Origin: UBA3946 sp002385755
Lineage (GTDB): Bacteria > Bacillota_I > Bacilli_A > ML615J-28 > CAG-698
DNA: 64,000 bases
Assembly (NCBI GenBank): GCA_050953085.1
Contig: JBMNLX010000005.1
Coordinates: 248,001-312,000 of the forward strand
Direction: 5' to 3'
In this document: in pieces, positions 48,717 to 57,210 of the stretch
Position numbering within the stretch: position 1 is the stretch's first letter
How the letters are laid out: the number at the start of each line of letters is the position of its first letter
Translations under genes and position numbers: made by a program
The notes under the pieces: generated by a model
Databases searched by the model: none
What the model saw: only the letters and a program-made list of their open reading frames with translations
What the model was told of the DNA's origin: nothing

Positions 48717-49469
48717 ATGAGCGAATACGAATCTTTTGTTGTCGGTGATATTGAGATCCGGCTGACAAGAAACCAAGAAGAACTGAAAGAAACAATGCGG
48801 TTGCGTTATTACGAGTTATTGCTTTATTATAATAAAAACAATAGAAATCAAGAAGAATTATTTAAAGACGAATATGACGAGTTGGCGGACCATCTCGTCG
48901 CCGTTGATCTTTCGACAAACTCCATCATCGGCACGTACCGTCTGGTTCGCAAGGAACATTTGCGAGAGGGTCAAAGATTTGTAACCGAGAAGGAATTTGA
49001 TATCGGTCGGGTAAAAAACGAAAAAGTATTGGAAATCGGCAGGGCGGTCGTGAAGAAGGAATACCGCACGGGGGCGATTATTATTTCGTTATGGAAAGGA
49101 CTTATGAATTACGCTAGCATGCACGGCATAAAATATATTTTTGGCACCGCTTCTTTCCCCGGGACCGACCCGCTTGCGCATGCTCAAGCCTTATCCTACA
49201 TTTACTATAATCATCTATCTCCCGACGAGCTCAGGGTATCGGCGAAAAGCGAAGGTTTTCATGCGATTGACCTTTTGCCGCGCGAGGAAGTCGACCCGGT
49301 TGCCGCAAAAAAACAAATGCCGGCTCTTATCAAAGGCTATGTAAATATCGGGGCCACCTTCGGTCCCGAGGCATATATCGACAGGCATTTTAACAGCATA
49401 GATTTATTTGTGCTGGCGAACACGGAGAAAATCAACAGCAAATACATTCGCCGGTTTATTAAAAACTAA
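48717..49469 (+). CDS. OlsB-like N-acyltransferase (GNAT fold)
   Basis: A 250-residue acyltransferase close to OlsB, which transfers an acyl chain from acyl-ACP to ornithine in the first step of ornithine-lipid synthesis. Visible matches: LRYYELL, DELADHLVAVDL, IIGTYRLV, EIGRAVVKKEYRTGAIIISLWKG, IFGTASFPGTDPLAHAQAL, and MPALIKGYVNIGATFG. No OlsA gene is nearby. Other acyl acceptors are possible. It follows the reductase by 28 bases and precedes a membrane protein. Confidence 0.8.
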   Translation: MSEYESFVVGDIEIRLTRNQEELKETMRLRYYELLLYYNKNNRNQEELFKDEYDELADHLVAVDLSTNSIIGTYRLVRKEHLREGQRFVTEKEFDIGRVKNEKVLEIGRAVVKKEYRTGAIIISLWKGLMNYASMHGIKYIFGTASFPGTDPLAHAQALSYIYYNHLSPDELRVSAKSEGFHAIDLLPREEVDPVAAKKQMPALIKGYVNIGATFGPEAYIDRHFNSIDLFVLANTEKINSKYIRRFIKN

Positions 49470-49485
49470 GGGATTGGATAAAATC

Positions 49486-50247
49486 ATGAGCGAAAAGAAA
49501 AAGTTTATCATACAAGTCGTCTTTTTTGCCATTTATATTTCAATGACGCTTATATTCTTTTTTGGTTGGAATAAATTAATGTACACGGATGACAGGCCGA
49601 ATGACTTCGTTGCCGTTATTACTTTGATTTATTTCGGCGGCGGCGCGCTGGCGCTTCCGACGGCCTGGTTTATTTTCACCCTTTATCGCGGGTTGAAGGA
49701 TAAATTGCCGCGGGAAGCATCCGAACCGTCTTACCTAGTTTTCGCAAATCGTTACCTTTTCCCCGCGGCCTGCTTTGTTGTCATGATATCCAGCGCGACA
49801 TTTATTAACGGGTTTCCCGAAAGCGGCGAGTTCACACCGCCGACACACGTTTATTTTTATATCCTGTCGGCGGCGGTATTGGCGCTTGCCCCGATGATTG
49901 ATTTTGTTTATAAAAGGACGCGCCAGGTTAAGCCGCTTCTACTGTTGTTTACGCTTCTTTGTTGCGCTTTGGTTCTTTGGAGTTTGGATCTTTTGATTTC
50001 GGTTGAATTTCGCGAGGCGATGCTATTTGAAATACCATTCCTCGCCATGTTTACCTTTAAACACGCGTATTATTTCGCTTTATTCATGGGGATGATTTAT
50101 TTCTTTTTCTTGTTGGTTTTATATTTTAACATTCCTAACCGGTTAAAGTTTGCTAGCTCCCTATTAAAAATCACGATGTTTCTACTCGTAATTTATAATT
50201 TTCTACAGTTGATATCATTCTTTAATTATCTAAATACATTTTCATAG
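49486..50247 (+). CDS. Polytopic membrane protein of unknown function
   Basis: 253 residues with about seven predicted helices (near 8-28, 42-65, 90-108, 122-140, 152-172, 190-218, 225-248). No family is recognised. The ATG at 49486 is preferred; the TTG at 49474 is too close to the AAGGGA site. It lies 16 bases after the OlsB-like gene and may act with it. Confidence 0.75.
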   Translation: MSEKKKFIIQVVFFAIYISMTLIFFFGWNKLMYTDDRPNDFVAVITLIYFGGGALALPTAWFIFTLYRGLKDKLPREASEPSYLVFANRYLFPAACFVVMISSATFINGFPESGEFTPPTHVYFYILSAAVLALAPMIDFVYKRTRQVKPLLLLFTLLCCALVLWSLDLLISVEFREAMLFEIPFLAMFTFKHAYYFALFMGMIYFFFLLVLYFNIPNRLKFASSLLKITMFLLVIYNFLQLISFFNYLNTFS

Positions 50248-50284
50248 AAAAACATTGTCGGCGATTACTCCGACAATGTTTTTT
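50248..50284. terminator. Bidirectional terminator
   Basis: AAAAACATTGTCGG pairs with CCGACAATGTTTTT around an 8-nt loop; it serves the plus-strand membrane gene and the minus-strand DUF11 gene. Confidence 0.9.
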
Positions 50285-51071
50285 ATTTTACGATCTTCCC
50301 CTTTATTACTATTTCCGCCGTTTCTTTCGGTTCCATTTTATCGATGTAGATTTTCAATAAACGCGTTTTTTGGTCGAAAGTATAAATATCCAAGTTGAGT
50401 TTATTGAAGGTTATGGCATCCGGTTCTTTTGACAGTTCAAACGTCTGCGGCAACTGATCGGTGATCTCAATATCATAGGCCGCGGTGTTTCCCGTGTTTT
50501 TAAGCGTCAGCAGGTAAGATATTTCCGTGTTAACGTAAGCGAAATCAGCGCATTTTTTCTCGCATTCGATGTGGGCGTAGCGTTGTTTAATTAACAATTC
50601 GCCGGTCTGGGACGCCGATACTTCCCTGCTTTTGATGGTTGGCGCGGACCGCAGGTCGATAGCGGTGTCGCGGATATTATCGACGACCGCCCGATAGGAA
50701 ATGACGCATACTTCATATGGCCGCAATTCGTCAATCTCAAATAACAGAACGCCTTCTTTCGCGGTTAGCTTTACTTCTGATTTGCTGTTTTCCAGAAAAG
50801 CGTAGGTAAAACTTCCCTCGATTAATTTCTGGTAAACGAGCTCATCCTCCACTTGCACGTTATTCGCGGTATAATTTCCGGTATTAGTAATTATCAAATT
50901 ATAAGTGATGGCGTCGCCGGGGCGAAAAAACTCGCTGCTCGCAGTTTTCTTTCCCAAAAGTTTTATCGTCCTGATTTCGGTATCGACGGCGTTGGAACTC
51001 GTGATATTGTTTATCCGGAGATTGCCCAAAGAATAAGCGTATGAAACGGATGCCTGGCTGCGTACGATCAT
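50283..51071 (-). CDS. DUF11-type repeat protein without a signal peptide
   Basis: A 262-residue protein with two DUF11-type Ig-like units. The first spans about residues 35-125 (FFRPGDAITYNLIITNTGNYTANNVQVEDEL), the second about 165-255 (VNTEISYLLTLKNTGNTAAYDIEITDQLPQ). DUF11 proteins are usually surface or spore-associated; here no signal or anchor is seen, so export, if any, is unusual. The ATG at 51071 follows a perfect CGGGAGGA site; the longer frame up to 51215 would run into feoB. Confidence 0.8.
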   Translation of the reverse strand: MIVRSQASVSYAYSLGNLRINNITSSNAVDTEIRTIKLLGKKTASSEFFRPGDAITYNLIITNTGNYTANNVQVEDELVYQKLIEGSFTYAFLENSKSEVKLTAKEGVLLFEIDELRPYEVCVISYRAVVDNIRDTAIDLRSAPTIKSREVSASQTGELLIKQRYAHIECEKKCADFAYVNTEISYLLTLKNTGNTAAYDIEITDQLPQTFELSKEPDAITFNKLNLDIYTFDQKTRLLKIYIDKMEPKETAEIVIKGKIVK

Positions 51072-51127
51072 ATTTAAAGTCCTCCCGATACAATATATTG
51101 AAGCGGATTTTTTTTTATGACTTGTTC

Positions 51128-53158
51128 TTATAAGAATATTGTAAAGATGACGTTTAAGGCGGCGCAAACGCAGAAAGCGACTATGGTTGGTATTATAAAG
51201 GCCGCGAATGTCCACTTGATGCTTTTCGTTTCTCGGTAAACGGTAAGCAGGGTTGTCGAGCAGGGAAAATGCAGAAGGCTAAACAGCAACACGGCGATGA
51301 CGGTAAACGCGGTCCAGCCGTTATTAACTAGCGTTTCCGTTAACGCGAAGATCGAACCCGTCTCCTGGATAAAACCCCCCGACGTGTAACCGAGAATAAT
51401 AAGCGGCAGCACGATCTCGTTCGCCGGCAAAGCAAGAAAAAAAGCGAGCAGGACGATTCCGTCCATCCCCATTATTTTTCCCGCGGGGTTGAGAAAATTC
51501 CCGGCGGCGGAAAGGAGTGATCGCGGGCCGACGTAAGTATTGGCTAACAACCAAATCGCAAAACCTACTGGGGCGGCGACGATGACCGCTCTTCCCAAAA
51601 CAAAGAGCGTTCGGTCGACCAAGGAGCGGTGGGCGATGTGAAGGATATTTGGTTTCCGGTATTGCGGGAGTTCGAGGGTAAACGTCGATGGAACGCCTTT
51701 TAATAGCGTTTTGGACAATACCCGCGACACCGCAAAGGTCATGATGATTCCGATGACGATAATGGCCGCCGCGAGGAGAGCGGGTATTACGGCGTTTAAG
51801 AATTTTGACGAGGCGCTCGCAAAAAAGCAGGAAGCGAGCGTGAACATTAATGGGAACCGGCCGTTGCACGGCGCGAAGGTGTTGGTGAGAATCGCCAACA
51901 GCCGTTCCCTGGGAGAATTGATGACCCGCGTTCCGATGACGGCGGCGGCGTTGCAGCCGAATCCCATGCACATTGTAAGGCATTGCTTGCCGCAGCACCC
52001 GGCTTTTTTAAAGCGATGATCAAGATTAAAGGCGACGCGAGGCAGGTACCCGAGATCCTCCAAAAATGTAAACAGGGGAAAAAATATCGCCATCGGCGGA
52101 AGCATTACCGCCACCACTTGCGTCAGGGTGCGGTACGCGCCGTAAACGAATAGGCCTTTGATTTTCTCGGAAGCGCCTAAGTTCGTAAATAAGTTTAGAA
52201 GATGTTTTTCCATCCAAGAGAAAAGTTTCATCAAAGCTTCCGAAGGGTAATTCGCAAGTTTAATCGTAATAAAAAAAACCGCGAATAATAGCAAAAGCAT
52301 AATCGGGATCCCCCAGGCCGGGGAGGTTAGGATTTTATCTGTCTTTTTTGTCTTCTCCAAAATGTTTTCGGGATAATAAACATTATTCCGGACAATCATT
52401 TCCGAGTAAGCAAAATTCTGCGCGAGAATCGCTTCCCTGTTTTTCTCTTGCCCGCTGTGGCGGCTTCTGATTTCGTTGATTTTTATTATGTTGCGGTCAT
52501 CGTAGCGGTTTTTTATTAGTTGAAAAAATTCGTCGTCAGCGTCCAACACCCGCATCGAGATAATTTCTTTTCTCGGCAAATCCCCCAATTCTTTCTCAAT
52601 CGCCTGTTTTTGCTCGCTCACGCCAGGGTAGTAAATTTCTTTTATAACGTATTTGTATTTTCCGGTCGCGACTTTATATATCATGTTTTTTAATTGCTCG
52701 ATGCCTTGATTAGTTTTTGCGGAAGTGAAAACGACGGGAACGCCCAAGTCATGCATTAATCCCGGCTTGTTCAGGATGATGTTGTTTTTTATCGCCACGT
52801 CGATTAAGTTAACGACAAGAATAACGTTTTTATTATATTCCATAATCTGAAATAATAAGTTTAGGTTTTTCGCCAAGGTGACGGGGTTGCAGACGACAAT
52901 AACGAGATCGCTTTCCCCGAAAAAAATCCGGTTCCTTGCTACAATCTCGTCTTCGCTTAAACCGAAAAGCGAGTAGACGCCCGGAACGTCGTCAATCGTG
53001 AATTTAAGGCCTTTATGACGGAAATGACCGCGCGCCAACCGAACCGTTTTTCCGTGCCAGTTGCCGGTATGCTGCCGTAATTTCGTTAATTTGTTGAAAA
53101 TTGAACTTTTGCCGGTGTTGGGGTTGCCGGCGAGGCATATATTATAATGGCTTTTCAT
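51128..53158 (-). CDS. feoB: Ferrous iron transporter FeoB
   Basis: A 676-residue Fe2+ transporter of the inner membrane. The N-terminal G domain has GNPNTGKSSIFN (G1), QHTGNWHGKTV (switch I), DDVPGVYSL (G3) and NLID (G4). The membrane part includes GCNAAAVIGTRVINSPRERL and the second GATE-type segment with CNGRFP. G3 and G4 differ slightly from the usual DLPGxYSL and NMxD. The ATG overlaps the feoA TGA, so the two are coupled. Confidence 0.96.
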   Translation of the reverse strand: MKSHYNICLAGNPNTGKSSIFNKLTKLRQHTGNWHGKTVRLARGHFRHKGLKFTIDDVPGVYSLFGLSEDEIVARNRIFFGESDLVIVVCNPVTLAKNLNLLFQIMEYNKNVILVVNLIDVAIKNNIILNKPGLMHDLGVPVVFTSAKTNQGIEQLKNMIYKVATGKYKYVIKEIYYPGVSEQKQAIEKELGDLPRKEIISMRVLDADDEFFQLIKNRYDDRNIIKINEIRSRHSGQEKNREAILAQNFAYSEMIVRNNVYYPENILEKTKKTDKILTSPAWGIPIMLLLLFAVFFITIKLANYPSEALMKLFSWMEKHLLNLFTNLGASEKIKGLFVYGAYRTLTQVVAVMLPPMAIFFPLFTFLEDLGYLPRVAFNLDHRFKKAGCCGKQCLTMCMGFGCNAAAVIGTRVINSPRERLLAILTNTFAPCNGRFPLMFTLASCFFASASSKFLNAVIPALLAAAIIVIGIIMTFAVSRVLSKTLLKGVPSTFTLELPQYRKPNILHIAHRSLVDRTLFVLGRAVIVAAPVGFAIWLLANTYVGPRSLLSAAGNFLNPAGKIMGMDGIVLLAFFLALPANEIVLPLIILGYTSGGFIQETGSIFALTETLVNNGWTAFTVIAVLLFSLLHFPCSTTLLTVYRETKSIKWTFAAFIIPTIVAFCVCAALNVIFTIFL

Positions 53159-53379
53159 CTAACATCCACCTCGATTAGTTCGGCGTCTTCTTTTCTTATC
53201 GCCACTAGTCCGTTATAAATTTCGTACACGGAAATCTCTTTTTTTCGTCCGTGCATTATCAATTTGACGGAATTGTTTTTTATAAAACCGAGCGAATGCA
53301 GGCGTTCTTTAAACCGGGAATCCGCGTTAACTTTTGTAATAATCCCGGTCTCGTTGACGCTTAATTGTCCGAGTTTCAT
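53155..53379 (-). CDS. feoA: Ferrous iron transport accessory protein FeoA
   Basis: A 74-residue SH3-like partner of FeoB, starting MKLGQLSVNETG with the LHSLGF and VKLIMHGRKKEISVYEI segments. The ATG at 53379 gives the normal N-terminus and has GGGGAT six bases upstream; a longer start at 53400 lacks a site. The ribosome-binding region carries GGGGATG, which is complementary to CATCCCC of the sRNA array. Confidence 0.92.
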   Translation of the reverse strand: MKLGQLSVNETGIITKVNADSRFKERLHSLGFIKNNSVKLIMHGRKKEISVYEIYNGLVAIRKEDAELIEVDVR

Positions 53380-53501
53380 AATCATCCCCATTTCAACCAT
53401 TCTATATTATGACTAACGCCCGTAATTAGTGATAAAAGCCGATATTTTTGTCGTTACGCCGATAATTAATGCAAATGTCATTATCACATTTTTTGTTATT
53501 T

Positions 53502-53510
53502 CATAAACTA
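53502..53510 (+). promoter_or_regulatory. Sigma-E/sigma-K-like -10 element of the YjcZ-like gene
   Basis: CATAAACTA fits CATANNNTA, 21 bases before the ATG. A weak AC lies 14 bases further up. Confidence 0.5.
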
Positions 53511-53531
53511 TAAATGAAAGGTGGTGTAAAA

Positions 53532-53687
53532 ATGCCGGGTAGAATAAATCCTTGCAAACCAATTGACCCGTGTTGCTGCACACCAGCAGTCGGCATCTGC
53601 GGATTCCACGGAATAGGCAATAGATACGCATTCGTGTTGGTATTATTTATTTTGTTGGTTATCGTCGGTGCGGCGTTTTGGTTCTAA
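53532..53687 (+). CDS. YjcZ-family-like small sporulation protein
   Basis: A 51-residue protein with a cysteine-rich start (PCKPIDPCCC) and a C-terminal hydrophobic helix YAFVLVLFILLVIVGAAFWF. The last 20 residues match the YjcZ family of small spore-associated membrane proteins (the FALIVVLFILLIIVG pattern). GAAAGGTGGTG precedes the ATG. It has a sporulation-type -10 element upstream and its own terminator. Confidence 0.75.
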   Translation: MPGRINPCKPIDPCCCTPAVGICGFHGIGNRYAFVLVLFILLVIVGAAFWF

Positions 53688-53717
53688 ACAAAAGAGGATT
53701 TAATCCTCTTTTGTTTT
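53687..53717 (+). terminator. Terminator after the YjcZ-like gene
   Basis: A 14-bp perfect stem (53687-53700 with 53702-53715) whose first base belongs to the stop codon; the loop is one base in this pairing, so the real loop is larger. Confidence 0.85.
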
Positions 53718-53747
53718 AGGATTATAAGTTGACGGAGGTGAAAGAAA

Positions 53748-53963
53748 ATGAATTTCAACGACATTTCAAGATTAATTAACCAGACCGCGAAAATCTTTAA
53801 TAATATAAACGGGCGCTCGCCTTACGGGGCGTTCCATCCGCCTTACGCAGTGCCTCGCCCCGGTATCGGTCAACAGGGGATGGCGCCTGCCGAAACTTTG
53901 GCTCAGAGACCGATAACCTACTATATAAACAGAATCAAGGATTTTCTTTACAGGGAAGTGTAA
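53748..53963 (+). CDS. Small hypothetical protein
   Basis: 71 residues, family not recognised. It has a helical start (DISRLINQTAKIFNNI), a Pro/Gly-rich middle (PPYAVPRPGIGQQG) and a short helical end. GGAGGTGAAAG precedes the ATG, so translation is likely. Being next to the YjcZ-like gene, it may be another spore protein, but nothing proves that. Confidence 0.6.
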   Translation: MNFNDISRLINQTAKIFNNINGRSPYGAFHPPYAVPRPGIGQQGMAPAETLAQRPITYYINRIKDFLYREV

Positions 53964-54027
53964 AAAAGGAAAGATTAACGCTTTTATTTGCTTCGGTAAA
54001 ATGATATAATTTATTTTGGTGATATAG

Positions 54028-54525
54028 TTGCGCAGGTATTATCAAGTGAAGTTGAAAAAAAGCGAATTGGCGCTCAAATTGGCCGTTATCAGCGTCCTCG
54101 CGGAAGCGGGTTATTTTTTATTGACTCTCGCGATTACCTTTCCCCCCTCTTTAAAATATGTCGTGCTCCCGCTTGCGCTTTTGGCGATTATTATCATAGC
54201 TGGCATATCCGATAACCGGAAAATCCGCAGTTTTTATTTTAAAGATAATTATATGACGATCGCGGTAAATAAACGGGAATCCGCTTTTAGTTTGCTTCAT
54301 ATCGAGAGTTTGGATTTGCTTACCGATTTTGACAGTCTTTTTGGTTACAAGAAAGTGATTATCAATCTTAAAAACACCCGGCGCAAGTATGTTCTGCTTT
54401 TTCCCGCCGAAACGGCGCGGCGCTTTATTTTTTGGCTGCAGGCCAAACTCGAGAATTACACGCAACCATTTATAGATGATTTGTATTTGTTTTTAGAGGA
54501 AGGAAACGCCGATGAAGCATCGTAG
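54028..54525 (+). CDS. Hypothetical membrane protein with two helices
   Basis: 165 residues. Two adjacent helices (about 15-35 and 42-58) are followed by a soluble C-terminal domain with a PH-like pattern (FYFKDNYMTIAVNKRESAFSL split by strands, then KKVIINLK). It starts at TTG after GGTGAT. TATAAT at 54005-54010 may be its -10 box. It overlaps the next gene by 14 bases. Confidence 0.7.
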   Translation: MRRYYQVKLKKSELALKLAVISVLAEAGYFLLTLAITFPPSLKYVVLPLALLAIIIIAGISDNRKIRSFYFKDNYMTIAVNKRESAFSLLHIESLDLLTDFDSLFGYKKVIINLKNTRRKYVLLFPAETARRFIFWLQAKLENYTQPFIDDLYLFLEEGNADEAS

Positions 54526-55339
54526 AATTGTTAGTAGCATAATTTTGTTGTTGCTCGTTATTGCGTTTGCGGGCTGTAATAAAAAGCCGTATAAGCCGGA
54601 AAAAATCGTTGCCGATCATTCATTTATTAATGATGATTTTGACTCGCACATCGAACTGGCCGGCGACATTATCTTAACCGATAGCGGGTTGGTCGTCCGT
54701 CAGTCGATAACGGTTATTATGCGGGTTGTTCGGGGGACGGGGAGAAAAATCGAGTATTATCAAATCGATTGGGTCAGCGCGGCCGGGGACTATCAAACTT
54801 ATTATAATTTCGCGCGGGAGAATGATTTTCGCTACCGAGGTCAAAAATTCTTGCCGTTGATGCCCGTGGGTGGCGGGGCTCTTTCTGAGATTAAAGCCCG
54901 CTTTGAATATTTTCATGTTTTGGACGGGGCGCCGGAACGGAAAGAATACGCTTATGCCGAGGAGATGATTGTTTTTCCCGAAGACAATTTTATCACCGAT
55001 TTAACGGAGATCGGCGATTTAGTTGATTTCGGCGTTGTTTTGAACGATGCCGATCCCGACCAATATCGCTTTAAGTATTACATTAATCACGCGAAGAAGG
55101 ACGCGCCCAGCCATATTGATTTCCAAGCATGGTGTGAAACGGTCGATGGCCTGATTTTCCCAGCGTTTGGTCTGTACCACTACGCGACTTTTGGAAAAGA
55201 TTATTTTTCCGGGTCGGATAAGAAAATAAGCAAGGAAATCGAAATCACGAACATTTACATGAAATTGAAATATTATGACGGCGACTCCGAGAGGAGCGGA
55301 CAATACAAAATTTCCCTTGAGGAATTGCGAACCGCGTAA
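54512..55339 (+). CDS. Lipoprotein of unknown function
   Basis: 275 residues with signal peptide SSIILLLLVIAFAGC and lipobox Cys near 22. The rest is beta-rich with no recognised domain. GAGGAAGGAAACG lies before the ATG within the end of the preceding gene, so the two are coupled. The stop codon TAA is the loop of the terminator hairpin. Confidence 0.8.
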   Translation: MKHRRIVSSIILLLLVIAFAGCNKKPYKPEKIVADHSFINDDFDSHIELAGDIILTDSGLVVRQSITVIMRVVRGTGRKIEYYQIDWVSAAGDYQTYYNFARENDFRYRGQKFLPLMPVGGGALSEIKARFEYFHVLDGAPERKEYAYAEEMIVFPEDNFITDLTEIGDLVDFGVVLNDADPDQYRFKYYINHAKKDAPSHIDFQAWCETVDGLIFPAFGLYHYATFGKDYFSGSDKKISKEIEITNIYMKLKYYDGDSERSGQYKISLEELRTA

Positions 55340-55352
55340 CGCGGTTTTTTTT
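55330..55352 (+). terminator. Terminator overlapping a stop codon
   Basis: AACCGCG-TAA-CGCGGTT then T residues; the TAA loop (55337-55339) is the stop of the lipoprotein gene. Confidence 0.88.
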
Positions 55353-55429
55353 AAGAGTAAAAATATATATTTTGCCAATAATATACAATAGAGAAGGATT
55401 AAAGTCGCGAAAAAAAATAAATAAATTCC

Positions 55430-55458
55430 TTGACATCAATATTACTTTTTGGTAGTAT
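55430..55458 (+). promoter_or_regulatory. Promoter of the S10-spc ribosomal protein operon
   Basis: TTGACA, a 17-base spacer and TAGTAT. The core TCCTTGACATCAAT equals that of rRNA P2. Confidence 0.8.
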
Positions 55459-55584
55459 ATAAAAGGCTCTTGAGAGGCATTGATGTGCAAGGTTGCTGAC
55501 ACGCACGGATACGTTGCCATGCCTGCTGTCGGGGAATTTGCGCGGAGCCGAGCTACATTACAAATGGATGCAAAGGAGGACCAT
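55459..55584 (+). promoter_or_regulatory. Structured leader of the S10 operon
   Basis: About 125 bases of untranslated leader with GC-rich paired segments (GGTTGCTGACACGCACGG, then GCCTGCTGTCGGGG). Similar leaders before rpsJ in other bacteria bind ribosomal protein L4 for autoregulation; this function is inferred, not shown. Confidence 0.5.
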
Positions 55585-55896
55585 ATGGCAAAAAAAGCAG
55601 CATTAAGAATTAAACTGGTATCATACGATCACCGTTTGCTTGATCAATCGGCCAAGAAAATCGTCGAGACGGCAAAGAGAGCGGGCGCGGTCGTATCGGG
55701 ACCGATTCCGTTACCCACGGAAAAAGAGGTATTCACTATTATTCGTTCGCCGCACAAATATAAAGACAGCCGTGAACAGTTTGAAAGAAGAACGCACAAA
55801 AGACTTATCGACATTATTGAAACAACGCCGAAAACGATGGATGCTTTGATTCATCTTGAAATCCCGGCCGGTGTCGATATAATCTTGAAACAATGA
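55585..55896 (+). CDS. rpsJ: 30S ribosomal protein S10
   Basis: 103 residues starting MAKKAALRIKLVSYDHRLLD after AAAGGAGGACC; an upstream in-frame GTG would add leader sequence and is rejected. It ends with IPAGVDIILKQ. First gene of the S10-spc operon. Confidence 0.98.
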   Translation: MAKKAALRIKLVSYDHRLLDQSAKKIVETAKRAGAVVSGPIPLPTEKEVFTIIRSPHKYKDSREQFERRTHKRLIDIIETTPKTMDALIHLEIPAGVDIILKQ

Positions 55897-55913
55897 ATTG
55901 GGAGGTGAAATTC

Positions 55914-56573
55914 ATGGCTAAAGGAATCTTAGGAAAAAAACTCGGAATGACGCAAATCTTTAAAGATAACGGATTACTCGTTCCGGTTACGGTAATCGAC
56001 GTCAAGCCCAATGTCGTCCTGCAGACGAAAACCTCGGAAAAGGACGGCTACGAGGCCGTGCAGCTCGGTTACGAGGACAAGCGGGAAAAGCTTGCCAATA
56101 AACCGGAATTGGGTCATGTTGCCAAGGCTAACGCCAGTCCTAAGCGCTTCGTAAGAGAGATTGCCGGAACGGAAATGCAAGTTTTTTCCGTCGGGCAGGA
56201 AGTCAAAGCAAATATTTTCAAAGAAGGCGAACTTGTGGACGTTACGGGAACCAGCAAAGGCAAGGGATACCAGGGAGTCATCAAACGTCATAATTTTTCT
56301 ATGGGGCCGAGGGCTCACGGATCCGGTTATCATCGCGGTATCGGGTCGATGGGCTCGCGAAACCCAGCGAGGATCAAAAAAGGTAAAAAAATGCCCGGAA
56401 GAATGGGGGGCAATCGGGTTACGGTTCAAAACCTGGAGATTGTAAAAATTGATTTGGACAGAAACGTGATGCTTGTAAAAGGCAATATTCCGGGTCCGAG
56501 AAATTCTTACGTTATCATTACCAACGCGGTGAAGGCGAGAAATGCCGCCGTTAACCCCGATGCGCTAATATAG
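55914..56573 (+). CDS. rplC: 50S ribosomal protein L3
   Basis: 219 residues. MAKGILGKKLGMTQIF is the L3 start, after GGGAGGTGAAA. The central RPRAHGSGYHRGIGSMG-type loop (here GPRAHGSGYHRGIGSMGSR) that reaches the peptidyl-transferase centre is present. Confidence 0.98.
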   Translation: MAKGILGKKLGMTQIFKDNGLLVPVTVIDVKPNVVLQTKTSEKDGYEAVQLGYEDKREKLANKPELGHVAKANASPKRFVREIAGTEMQVFSVGQEVKANIFKEGELVDVTGTSKGKGYQGVIKRHNFSMGPRAHGSGYHRGIGSMGSRNPARIKKGKKMPGRMGGNRVTVQNLEIVKIDLDRNVMLVKGNIPGPRNSYVIITNAVKARNAAVNPDALI

Positions 56574-56586
56574 AAAGGAGTACAAT

Positions 56587-57210
56587 ATGCCTAGTGTAGT
56601 CGTGCTTAACCAAATGGGTGAAGAAATCAATAAGGTTGAATTGAACGATAATGTTTTCGGCATCGAGCCGAACAGGCAAGCAATATACGAAGTAGTAAAT
56701 GCCGAACGCGCCGCCATGCGCCAAGGAACGCATAAGACGAAGAAAAGAAAAGAAGTCAAGGGCGGCGGCCGCAAGCCGTGGCGTCAAAAGGGCACGGGCC
56801 GTTCGCGCCAAGGCTCGATCAGGGCGCCGCAATGGAAGGGCGGCGGCGTGGTATTTGGTCCGGTTCCGCGCAGTCACAGCGTGAAAGTCAACAAAAAAGT
56901 TGTGAAACTGGCTTTGAAGTCGCTTTTGTCTGACCGGGTGAGCAGTCAGCGGTTTATCGTCGTTGATAAAATCGAATTGGCTGATTTCAAGACGAAGAGT
57001 TTATTGCGGGTTGTGAAGGATCTTAATCTCGAAGGTAAGATAATTTTTGTCAGCCCCGAGTATGATTTTAACTTATTTACCGCCGGCCGCAATATTCCCA
57101 ACGTTTTGGTGCAGACAAAAAATCATTTAAGCGTATACCAGCTTACCGACGCTGATTATTATGTGATGCCGCTTGAGGTTGTAAAAAAATATGAGGAGGA
57201 ATTAGCGTAA
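56587..57210 (+). CDS. rplD: 50S ribosomal protein L4
   Basis: 207 residues with the GGGRKPWRQKGTGRSRQG loop that lines the exit tunnel. L4 is the usual autoregulator of this operon. Its stop overlaps the next ATG (TAATG). Confidence 0.98.
   Translation: MPSVVVLNQMGEEINKVELNDNVFGIEPNRQAIYEVVNAERAAMRQGTHKTKKRKEVKGGGRKPWRQKGTGRSRQGSIRAPQWKGGGVVFGPVPRSHSVKVNKKVVKLALKSLLSDRVSSQRFIVVDKIELADFKTKSLLRVVKDLNLEGKIIFVSPEYDFNLFTAGRNIPNVLVQTKNHLSVYQLTDADYYVMPLEVVKKYEEELA

Noticed and set aside
51072..51215. A 48-residue extension of the DUF11 protein into feoB
   Set aside because: The ATG at 51071 has a perfect CGGGAGGA site, and the extension overlaps the end of feoB with low-complexity basic sequence.
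53401..53520. A Fur box between feoA and the YjcZ-like gene
   Set aside because: TGATAATGACATTTGCA matches only one half of the Fur consensus well; the second half is too poor to report as a site.
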